This document shows, piece by piece, positions 1 to 8,259 of a stretch of DNA of 10,527 nucleotides; within the stretch, counting starts at the first letter, position 1, and each line of letters starts with the position of its first letter. The stretch covers positions 335,074 to 345,600 of the forward strand of contig WELB01000013.1 of NCBI GenBank assembly GCA_009602725.1. The letters are read 5' to 3'. Position numbers and translations under genes: made by a program. This DNA is from Spirogloea muscicola. Lineage: Eukaryota > Streptophyta > Zygnematophyceae > Spirogloeales > Spirogloeaceae. The notes below the pieces were generated by a model that saw nothing but the letters and a program-made list of their open reading frames with translations, was not told the DNA's origin and did not search any database.

Positions 1-48
1 GGGCTGGCCTCTCACAGCCACCAGTTAATTTGGCAGCGCTTTTCTTTT

Positions 49-671
49 GGAAAGAAAGAAAGTGGCTCTCCCAAGGGGGCAAGGGCTGTGAATAGCCAGC
101 CAAAAAAGAGCTACAAGGTCCGCAGGGGCCAAGAAGCGCGTTTTCATAATATCCCGGTAAGATATTCACTAAGTAACCTCTAGTGAGAAGCCGCAAATCA
201 GAATGAAAAACACAAAAGAAAGACTAGCAGCTGGAAAGCAATCCCCCTGACGAAAGCCGGAGGCTGCAGCTAGAGCACGGCCAGCACGCAGATGCACGGC
301 GTGGGCCATAGACCGCTGGAGTGATAAGGACAGGCGCATGCGAGACAGCTGCGCTAGCGAGCCAGCGGTGTTGAAGTTGGTCGCTCGCCTCGCCTCCGGG
401 ACACAGCACGTCGCGCAGGCAGGGCCAACAGGCTGGAAAAGAGAAGAAGAGCTCTTCCAAAGGAGGAGCTCACTTCTTCAAAGGGAATGCTTTCTGGCGG
501 CTAGCCTTTCTGACTTGTGGCTATTAACTAGAGGTCACTAGGTGAATATCCTACAAGATCCTTGCTTAGTCATGTCTTATAGCGCTTTTCGGCCCCTTTG
601 GACCTTGTCAATTTATTTCGGGCTGGCTGTTCACAGCCCGCGCCCCCTTTGAGAGAGCCACTTTCTCTTCC
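49..671. repeat. Large imperfect inverted repeat (foldback-like element)
   Basis: Bases 49-246 pair with the reverse complement of 481-671, leaving a central spacer of about 234 bp. The arms match as collinear blocks separated by small indels. The best is a 19-mer, GGGCTGTGAATAGCCAGCC at 83-101, whose inverted partner at 621-639 differs at one base. Other matched pairs are GATATTCAC (161-169 with 542-550) and ACCTCTAGT (176-184 with 527-535). The left arm carries an extra stretch of about 16 bases near 206-220. A third, weaker copy of the 19-mer core lies at 2-19 (15 of 18 bases), so the element may extend past the window edge. No transposase-like reading frame is seen. This suggests an old non-autonomous foldback or MITE-like element, but no target-site duplication was identified and the ends are uncertain. 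Confidence 0.7.
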
Positions 672-716
672 AAATATTGAGCTCCCGCCACATTCTTCCA
701 GTGAAAGTGGCTTCTC
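653..716. repeat. Short inverted repeat beside the right arm
   Basis: GAGAGCCACTTTC at 653-665 faces GAAAGTGGCTTCTC at 703-716, forming a nearly perfect stem with one bulged base and a loop of about 37 bases. The same GAAAGTGGCT word occurs at 58-67 in the left arm of the larger inverted repeat. The 703-716 copy is therefore an extra copy of an arm module in the opposite orientation. It probably belongs to the same element; nested inverted modules of this kind are typical of foldback elements. Confidence 0.55.
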
Positions 717-959
717 CCAAAAAAGAAGGAATGGAGTTTGTATTGATTGGTGGAGGGCCTGAGTAGTCCAAGTGCAAAGGCAAGCACATGACAGATGTAA
801 ATCACCTGCTGCTAAGCTGACCCGCTCAGTACCCATGAGTCAGCACATAGAGGTCGCTAAGCGATGCCCGAATACCGGACGGCTAATGACAGTAGTGGAG
901 GTGTTTACGAAGGTCCGAAGAGAAAGCGCGACCATATTTACTGGTGGCAGTGAGAGCTC
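717..959. other. Unassigned intergenic sequence
   Basis: I see no gene, RNA or repeat here that I can support. Reading frames that cross this stretch are uninterrupted only by chance and continue into the GC-rich block downstream. They resemble no family I know. Confidence 0.5.
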
Positions 960-1460
960 TTTTTCTTGCTGGGTCCGGATGCGCCGCCAGCCGCAGGGCC
1001 GCCGCCGCTACATGTGGCGGCAAGGTGGTCAGGCCGCAGCCCCCAATGCCGTACCGCGCGAGCGGCGGCCGTCCCGTGGACGGACCACGGGGGTCACCCT
1101 ATGGAATCCCCCTCCCGGCAGCCGCAGAAGCCTCGCCGCCGCGGCGGCTCGAACCCTCTCGGCCGCCCGAAGGTATCTATCTGTCTTATCGACGGTACGA
1201 TCAGCCACTCCGACTCCGCGCCGCTTGGAACCCACGCCCCAGCCGACGAGACGCAACGGCGTCTCGCTCGACGCTGCCGTTTTCGTCCAAGGCACGTCGC
1301 CGTGGCCTCCCGCCTTCAGCTCCCGCGGGCCCGCCATTCCCCGTCGCTTCGAATCTCCACCGCCGTCGACATCGGCCCGGCTCCGCCGTCAGCCGCACTA
1401 TACCGCGGGCGGGCGACCTGGCCTTTGCCGCACCCGGCGCAGGACCTCGCGCCTGCGTTG
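960..1460. other. GC/CpG-rich block upstream of MSH7, function unassigned
   Basis: Base composition rises sharply from about 960 to 1460, with many CCGCCG and CGCCG runs. The block stays open in several frames at once. Plus-strand frames span 772-1461, 944-1501 and 966-1754, and a minus-strand frame covers 1337-1029. The conceptual products are rich in Arg, Pro, Ala and Ser and show no recognisable domain, which is what GC-rich non-coding DNA also yields. The frame ending at 1754 stops only about 77 bases before the MSH7 start, so as a separate gene it would fill the MSH7 promoter. I favour a CpG-rich promoter or 5' flank. A short hypothetical gene or exon on either strand cannot be excluded. 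Confidence 0.45.
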
Positions 1461-1466
1461 ATCACC

Positions 1467-1474
1467 TTTGGCGC
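1467..1474 (+). promoter_or_regulatory. Candidate E2F-binding site upstream of MSH7
   Basis: TTTGGCGC is an exact match to the E2F consensus TTTSSCGC and lies 357 bases upstream of the proposed MSH7 ATG. E2F control is well known for DNA-replication and mismatch-repair genes in plants and animals, so the placement makes sense for S-phase expression of MSH7. An eight-base word with two degenerate positions is expected about once per window this size by chance, so this is suggestive only. Confidence 0.35.
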
Positions 1475-1830
1475 TACCACTGGAGTGGCCTTGTTTGTTA
1501 GCTTTGCAGCGGATAACCAGTTTCCAGGAGGACATGAGCAGCCTGCCAAATTGCTGCGTTGCGCCGTAGGGCCGAACACTCCTAGGTCGGGCCCCCAGCG
1601 TCGAGACTTCATTGTTACCGCTGGCAGCGATGCAGTCTTCACGCTCCTCAGGTGGCCAAGTTGCAGCAAGCACCGGCAGTCGGAGGCGGCGATGATGGCT
1701 GCCGGTCACTACGACCGGCCTCTGCGGCTTTCCAACACTAAGCGACAGCATTAGACTCCACTTGCGAGTGGAAAACCGACGCGTCTTGCTCATCGCTGCG
1801 GCGGTATGATTGTAGCCTGAAAGCGTGAGC
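1475..1830 (+). promoter_or_regulatory. Proximal promoter and 5' leader region of MSH7
   Basis: This interval separates the GC-rich block from the MSH7 start. I find no convincing TATA box. An in-frame TAG at 1813-1815 closes the MSH7 frame upstream, so translation cannot begin further 5' without splicing. The ATG at 1831 has a favourable context, with A at -3 (1828) and G at +4 (1834). A GTG two codons earlier, at 1825, is in frame but is not expected to start translation in a nuclear gene. The transcription start cannot be placed by eye. Confidence 0.5.
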
Positions 1831-4800
1831 ATGGGCACACAGAGCTCCCTTAGGAATTTCTTTGCAGCCAGAAGGGCGAAGGATGAAGTCAGCAGCGGCG
1901 AGGGTACAGGAGCCGGCCAGGATGTCGGCGCCAGTCAGTCGCAGCTGTTGCAGCTTGAGAGCCCCTGTCTGACGACTGGCATACGCGTCTCTCCGGTGAG
2001 GAAGAGAAGGACATGCCTGGTGCCAAGGGTGAAAATTGTTCTTGACGAGGACAAGCTTGTCCTCAACGAGGAGAATGCTGAGGAGGTGCAAGAGAATGTC
2101 GATGAAGGCTTCAAAAGGCGTGTAGGAAACTCAGAGGATGACAGGCATGCAGTGGCCGCAGACGAGAAAAGGCAACGCCTTCTCTCAGCTTTGGGAGAAG
2201 ACGACAATAGCAAGAAGAGCGCCTGGACTGAAGCAAAGCAAAGGTTTGACTGGCTTCAGCCAGACAAGATTAGAGACGGCAAGGGTCGCCGGGCTAGCGA
2301 TGAAGAATATGACTGGAGGACTGTACGAGTACCAAGCAGCCTCCTGGCAAGCATGAGTGCCTCACAGCGGCAGTACTGGGATACCAAGTGCCAGTACATG
2401 GATGTGGTGCTATTCTTCAAAGTGGTACACCCCCTCAACTCCGTAGGCAGACAGTACTTTCTTGTGCAGCGCTTTTCTTAAGGAGCAGGTTGTCCGCTTG
2501 ACACTCTCACACATCCTGCCATTGATCTCAGCTTTTACCCCAGCTGCACGGCACACTGCTGTGCTTGGAGCAATTGTTCAGAGCAATAACTAAAAATGCT
2601 CTATTGTACAGGGGAAATTTTATGAGCTATATGAGATCGATGCAGAAATTGGACATAAGGAGATGGGCTGGAAGCTTACCGTGACTGGAGTTGGTAGATG
2701 CCGCCAGGTATTCTTAATACTTGCACGCCATTGTGCAGGGAGATACTTGACTGCGACTGTCTGCGCTCCAAGTGCTTGATTAACATTTATGCTGAGACCT
2801 GCATCATCTTGAACACCTAAGTTTGTTCAGACAGCTGCAGCTTGAGATCACTGCCAGACTGAGATTCAGCAAGGTTGCAGGTCGGCGTTCCTGAGAGTGG
2901 CATTGATGAAGCTATTAGGAAATTGGTTGGTCTAGGGTACGTTCTCTGATTTAACGCTCTTACCCACTTCACACATCTGGTCTTTATACCAATGCAGGTA
3001 CTTGAAGTACAAAGTCTTGGAATTACAATGCATTGATGGCACAGTGCATGCAGACATGCGTCCTGTTTCTTGTGATCTGCCATGAATGTGCACTTATGCG
3101 ATGTGAGGTGACTGTAGGTACAAGGTGGGGCGAATGGAGCAAGTCGAGACTGCTGCTGAAGCCAAGGAGAGGCGTGGCAATGCAGCAGTCAGTATATCCG
3201 ATGCCTCAAGTTCTTTGATGCAGAGCTTTCCAATACAATCTTGTCTCGCAGCTTCATATCATGTTGCTCGTCTGCTCGATACTCAAGATCCTGAGCCAGC
3301 TCAGGGTAGGTTGGGCTTGTGAATCTGTCAAGTGCTCTGGTCCCAAGGCGTGTTATTTGCTATTGGTACTGATATACATATATCTTTCTGCTAATTACCA
3401 AAGAGAGAGATAGGTACGTACATACTTTCTCATAAGTATATCTGTAAGCTGGTGTGTGCAGGTAGTAAAGCGAGCTCTTGTCAAGGTCTTCACACCAGCT
3501 ACAGTGACTGACGATTTTGTGCGCCCTGAAGCTTATCACCTGCTGGCCGTTAAGGAGGTACTGCAGTGCAGACACCAAGCAGATACCTTTCTTTGATGGG
3601 TATATTAGAAACATGAATCTGTGGGCTTTGGTGTTGATGAAGCTTCGGCTCAGGTTTGAATGTACGCTAAAGATACTCCGACAATTGTGACGCTTGCTAT
3701 GCTGAAGATCACCTTTGCATGGGCTTTGCAGAGTCCAAGTCCAACTGCAGGAGGAAGTCACTCTGTAGAGTTGGGTGAAGTCATGTACGGGTTTGCCTTC
3801 GTTGATGCTGCAGCTGGAAATTTCTTCCTGGGGACCATCAAGGATGATGAGTCACGAGGAGCATTAGGAGCACTTCTGCAGCAGATTAATCCCCAAGAGG
3901 TCTTGTTTGAGAAGGGATGTAAGTGCCATCAATCTCCATCTTACAACTTTGCCCTCTCCTACGAGGAAGTGCTACTGCAGTAGTATAGGACTTTTGCTCT
4001 TGCTGCACGGGTCTCTCTCTACAACATAGTAGCCTCCTGTTTGACTTCGTACGCAATATTCTTACAGGTCTCTCTCCAGAGACAAAGCGAGCTCTAGCGA
4101 GGGCGTCAGGCCCAGGTACCACCACCTTCATGCAATGTTGGGACCATGTACCTCTATCTATTGTGTCGTCAAGCATATGCTTGGTGTTTTCAAGAGGAGT
4201 TGATGCAGCTTTGCCTGAGGCAGGGCCATTGATCCATATTGCCTGCCTCATGGGCTGCAATAATGACTACAAGGCAACTATTTGCTCTTGCAGGACTTCT
4301 ACCTCTCCAGCTGACGCCTCTTCTGCCAACTTCTGAATTCATAGACGCTCAAGAGACGCTCCGACGAATACACAAGAACTCGTACTTTCATGGCTCCACT
4401 AATAGCTTTGACTTAGACGACCTCCGAGAGCAAATTCTTCAGGGAAACATAAGCTGTGAGGTGGTAGCCAGCGCGCTTGGTGCCGTTATCTCGCATCTCC
4501 AAAGAATGAAGGTGTTGTGCATTCCAAGAGAAAGCAGTCCTCTCTTTCCCTGAAGGATCCTATGTCATTGCAAGCTACAGCATTTTTTTGATTGTTTGCC
4601 TATTTGCGCTTCGCTTTATCATCAGCTGATTTGGAATAGGAAGTAATGATATACAATGACATGGCCAAAAGTCAGGGTGAAAGTTTCAGATATCCAACTC
4701 ACCTGCTTCGCTACTTTGTCATGTGGCAGTTTGACATTGAGCTCCTGCGACATGGAGATCTCCGTCGCTACGAAGTCTATGCTGGATCTCTGCGCCTGGA

Positions 4801-7800
4801 TGGCCAGACCTTAGTCAACCTGGAGCTCCTGGGAAATTCGGCAGATCATGGCAAAGCAGGTGCCTACTGCTCTGTATTCTTGTGGTAGCAATGCCATCTC
4901 GTGCAACGTCCATGACTTGCAAGTACGTTTGCCTTATGCGGGCAAGGTTACCGCTTCTTGAGAGAACCTAGGCCTACTTAAATGGCCAACATTGCCCTCC
5001 CTGAAAAGCGCAAGCTTTTGAAGATGTCATCGTGTTCCTGCACTGTATGCCAGTAGACTCCAACACCAATACCTATTGGCTGCTACTGCAGGCACATTGC
5101 TTGGCCATCTTGATACCTGCGTCACACCTGCTGGCAAACGCCTGATTCGACGATGGATCTGCCACCCCTTGCGATCCATCACTGCAATAGAGGCTAGACT
5201 AGATGCGGTGGACGTGCTCCTGGCGGATTTCCAGTGGGCCACAGAGACGCGGTCAAAGTTGAGACGACTACCCGATCTCGAGAGATCACTAGGTAGAATT
5301 CGAAGGATAGCAGCCGGGTTGACTGTTGAGGGTGCATCTATGGGGGTGGCTTCCAAACTTCACGAGCAGCGGGTGAGTCACCTAAAGACGCACACTTTGA
5401 ATTAGGCGGATGAAAACGAGATATGGTCAGGCGGCTGAGTCTTGACGACAAGTTGTACATCTACTCACAGCATACGTGCTGACTGGCGGGCTGTGCATGT
5501 CTTTGACTTAAAAATTAAGATGTTTGCTGCACAGATGAGGACGTTCGGCAGTACAGTCCGAGCAATATCAGACACCTTGTTTGTCCTAATGACGGTGCGT
5601 AAGGAGGTAGAACGTGGACGAGCAGACAAAAGATCGGCACTTTTGGAGTCCTTAACAAGCATCCCGCTGAAGGAAAGAGCAGCTTGCGGAGTGCTTGATG
5701 AGATTGAGGGCATTCTTGAGCTCAAGCCGTCAAGCAAGACTACCACTCAGTGGTCTCTACGTGTTGAGGTGCAGATGCTCAACCCTTCTGTGCACACCAG
5801 TGAAGTAGATTATTCTGACTGCTTGCAACTTGTTATGCCAACTCAATTAACAGGCTCTTAGTGGGTCCACCTCAGAGTGCCATGTCTTGATAATTTCTCA
5901 CTTTGCAGGAAGGTGGACGTGTGGAAGCAGAGGAGGAGTGGGAGTGGGAGGCCCGAGCACTCAGCGAGCTCTTAGTCCTATTCAACGGGCACATGCGAGC
6001 CTGGACAGAGATTGCACAAGCAGCCACTCAAATTGATGTCTTGATAGCCTTTGGTCAAGCAGCCCGAGCCTCAGCTGGAGCATGCTGCAGGCCCACTTTT
6101 GTAGCCTGTCAGGCTTCGGAGGGAGGGTTGTCAGCCTCCGGCTGCCTGCTCAACCTTCAAGGCTTGTGGCATCCATATGCTGTTGGCGGCGGGGGTGGAG
6201 CTGTTGTTCCAAACGATGTGGTGTTGGGGCCCACCTTGGATGGCACCACAGCCCCAAGGGCCATGCTGCTGACTGGGCCAAACATGGGCGGCAAGTCGAC
6301 CTTGCTAAGAGCAACCTGCGTGGCAGTGATCATGGCCCAGGTGCTTGCATTCCCACAGCCAGCCTTACTCTGAACAACTCATGTATGTGCAATCAGTGTG
6401 TGCACATCATACACACATGATGGCTCTTTTGCCGCAAGGTGCATGAGGTTGCTTATCACTAGTTCAGTATCCGACTATGAAGCGTTGCATGAAAGTTGTT
6501 TGTCTTTGCACAGTTGGGGTGCTATGTACCAGCAGCGAGGTGCACGATGTCGGTCGTGGATACCATCTTCACGCGCTTGGGAGCCAGCGACCGGATCATG
6601 TCTGGAGAAAGTGAGTAAGGAGGAAGAGGAGTGCCTCCAAGAGTTAGACTAGTGATATCTGATGGCAGGTTCTTGGGCACAAGTCTGGCAATATTTACAA
6701 TACATTTCTGAGGCGTCACAAGAAGTTCTACCACATGGAGCATCATTGGAAATCGTTTCTTGCAAATTTCAACTCTGGTGGCATGAAGAGGTGTACTTCA
6801 GTGTCTCTGCAGGTACCTTCATGGTGGAGTGTAACGAGGCTGCCTCAGTGTTGCGACATGCAACCCCCCAGTCCTTGGTCATCCTTGATGAGCTAGGACG
6901 GGGAACTTCCACCTTTGACGGCTATGCAATAGCATATGCGGTATGCTTTTGCATAGAGAAGAAACCTCAGGGTGTTATGGCGCATAGTTATGTATCTGCC
7001 AGGGTGACAAGATCAGACGATTGCTTACATGGACATCTTGCTGGCGGCTTTGTTGGCTCTTATGTCTTACAATCTTGCTTGTGGTGGACGAATAGCAATT
7101 AAGAGCTTGTGCTTCTTGACTAACATCACCAAGCATTGTCTAACAAGTGTGAGACCAAGATGATGGCTAACCATTACTGAGTGCATTCAGTCAGACATAA
7201 GCATCATATAGCTGACATTGGGCTGAGCTTCTTCTGTGAAGGTGTTGAAGCACCTCACTGAGACCCTGGACTGCCGGCTCCTGTTTGCCACACACTACCA
7301 CCCGCTCAACGACGAGTTTGCCAAGTCGACTCGAGTGAAACTTCTCCACATGGCATCCGCCTTGAGGGGCCCAACAGGCGACCAAGAAGTCGTCTTGGAA
7401 GAGCACCAGGCCCCTGCAAAAGCCACAATGGAGATGGACGGTGGAATACTGCAGCCAGTTGAGGGGCTCTCAAGGGATCAGCTTGTCTTCTTGTATAAGT
7501 TGAGAGAGGGTCCTTGCCCAAAGAGCTACGGCCTCCACGTCGCGTTGTTGGCCGGCATCCCAGAAAGTGTGGTGCACGCAGCATCCCGCTCAGCCTCCAG
7601 GATGTGCACAACAATGGGTCCTACACATGGTAATGCGCACTGGCAAGAGGCAGGGGTCCTTGGAGAAGGGATTGCAAGCACTGGTGCGTTTGGCAATAGT
7701 GGGGTGTATACCCACTGGTTCTCGCAGCTGTTGGTCGCCCAAGGAGCGGCTCATGAATGGCACAGCAAGGTGCTGTCTGTTTGGAAGGAGTTGCAGGTGA

Positions 7801-7820
7801 CAGACCTCACGAGTCCATGA
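1831..7820 (+). CDS. MSH7: DNA mismatch-repair protein MSH7 (MutS homolog, MSH6-like), 15 exons
   Basis: The spliced product is 1081 residues. Plant MSH7 pairs with MSH2 to form MutS-gamma, a nuclear mismatch sensor. In order, the sequence shows a PCNA-binding motif (4-11), a basic patch (K58-R60), and a linker with FDWLQP and an MSASQRQYW element. Next come the mismatch-reading FYE motif (F201, E203), a connector domain starting near YGFAFVD (323-329), and the MutS core with GKRLIRRW (513-520). The ATPase follows: Walker [10 protein letters not shown] (793-801), the STFMVE loop (847-852), Walker [14 protein letters not shown] (868-880), the H-loop THYH (906-909), and an intact helical C terminus. 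An acidic linker (about 660-690) joins core helices directly, with no clamp domain visible. That, the length (plant MSH7 is about 1100 residues) and residue-level resemblance around exons 1-4 favour MSH7 over MSH6. No Tudor or PWWP module is present. All key residues are intact, so the gene looks functional. Confidence 0.85.
1840..1863 (+). other. PIP box (PCNA-binding motif) at the MSH7 N terminus
   Basis: Residues 4-11 read QSSLRNFF, a perfect QxxLxxFF motif with basic residues just after it (AARRAK). MSH6 and plant MSH7 carry a PCNA-interacting motif at the same extreme N-terminal position. Its presence three residues after the first ATG supports that start codon and indicates recruitment to replication forks. 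Confidence 0.85.
2612..2707 (+). other. MSH7 exon 2: mismatch-reading Phe-X-Glu motif
   Basis: This 96-base exon encodes residues 199-230 and begins [15 protein letters not shown]201 and E203 correspond to the Phe that stacks on the mismatched base and the Glu that contacts it in MutS, MSH6 and MSH7. The exon is flanked by TGTACAG and a GTATTC donor, both in phase 0. It is too short to be obvious from long open frames and was found by family resemblance. Confidence 0.85.
5909..6940 (+). other. MSH7 ATPase-core exons 12-14
   Basis: Exon 12 (5909-6340) ends the core and carries Walker A, with the catalytic Lys at residue 799. A run of five Gly codons, near residues 763-767, sits in the loop after WHPYAV. 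Exon 13 (6514-6610) encodes LGCYVPAA and the [14 protein letters not shown] segment. Exon 14 (6813-6940) holds the signature loop and Walker B with D872 and E873. The Ser codon at residue 847 is split across exons 13 and 14 (A|GT), which fixes the phase-1 splice. Confidence 0.85.
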
Positions 7821-8259
7821 CACCTCTGTACAGGTCACAATGTCCTCAGACTACTGAGAAATTGGAGCACTGTCCTCTTCAAGTATGCTAAAATGAAGAT
7901 ATTCCATGAGAAACACATCCCCTTGCCTCTCCCAAGAAGCTGAGCTCAATGCCTTGCTGCATGCTTTCCTTTTCATCCCTTGCTGCATGGCTTCCTTGTC
8001 ATTCCTTTCATACCTCTGCATGCTGTAGTTGCCTAATCAAGTGATTGGCAGCTTGATGACGTACATTCCATTAATTGATTATGGTGAGGTCAAGCAGGCA
8101 CGCATTCCAGGTCAACCGATGGGCATCTTGGCAAGTGCTGGGTGCATTGTTCACTATACCTATAAGCTTCAGCTTCTAATGCAGCCTGCTGAAGAACCCA
8201 TGTAGACCATAAAAAAGCGGAGCAAGGCCAGTAACAACACAAGAAGTCCTCAAATAGGG
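7821..8259. other. Convergent intergenic region, 3' flanks of MSH7 and SUFC
   Basis: The region spans 439 bases between the two stop codons and holds the 3' untranslated ends of both genes. I see no coding sequence, tRNA or other RNA gene. Neither strand shows the TGTAA polyadenylation signal of volvocine algae, nor AATAAA; the closest is an A-rich ATAAAAAA near 8208-8216 on the plus strand. A pyrimidine-rich tandem repeat lies near the middle. A weak 7-bp stem (CTTCAGC at 8167-8173, GCTGAAG at 8188-8194) is present but not diagnostic. Confidence 0.6.
7952..8004. repeat. Two-copy tandem repeat, 26-27 bp unit
   Basis: CCTTGCTGCATG-CTTTCC begins at 7952, and CCTTGCTGCATGGCTTCC begins at 7978. 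Each is followed by a TTTTCATC or TTGTCATTC tail. The copies are adjacent and differ at a few bases plus one or two indels. A degenerate TGCATGCTG follows near 8018. It is a local duplication in the presumed MSH7 3' region. Confidence 0.75.

Larger units (their letters stand above)
1831..7820 (+). other. Exon-intron map of MSH7
   Basis: Proposed exons are 1831-2424, 2612-2707, 2881-2936, 3118-3187, 3462-3557, 3732-3918, 4068-4115, 4294-4511, 4730-4859, 5092-5372, 5535-5768, 5909-6340, 6514-6610, 6813-6940 and 7242-7820. They sum to 3246 bases, 1081 codons plus a TGA stop. All 14 introns are GT-AG and 140-301 bases long. The least certain joins are the exon 4 donor (GTCAGT at 3188; an alternative GTATAT lies at 3192), the exon 11 donor at 5769 in a poorly conserved linker, and the exon 15 acceptor (TGAAG before 7242). 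I see no other gene inside the introns. Confidence 0.78.

Noticed and set aside
447-462. GAAGAGCTCTTC palindrome in the repeat spacer
   Set aside because: A single 12-base palindrome within a purine-rich stretch; nothing else points to a regulatory or recombination site.
1825-1827. GTG at 1825 as the MSH7 start
   Set aside because: Nuclear genes start at ATG. The ATG at 1831 has good context and lies three residues before the PIP box.
3628-3710. Possible intronic C/D snoRNA in MSH7 intron 5 (TGATGA near 3634, CTGA near 3702)
   Set aside because: The boxes are about the right distance apart, but no terminal stem pairs the flanks and no second C'/D' pair is evident.
7158-7190. Another C/D-like pair in MSH7 intron 14 (GATGATGG and CTGA)
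   Set aside because: The C box is imperfect and the boxes are only about 20 bases apart, too close for a snoRNA guide.
1831-7820. Labelling the MutS gene as MSH6 or bacterial MutS
   Set aside because: The PIP box and GKFYELY context do fit the MSH6 family broadly. The missing clamp, short N-terminal region and exon 1-4 resemblance fit MSH7 better. Spliceosomal introns exclude a bacterial origin of the locus.
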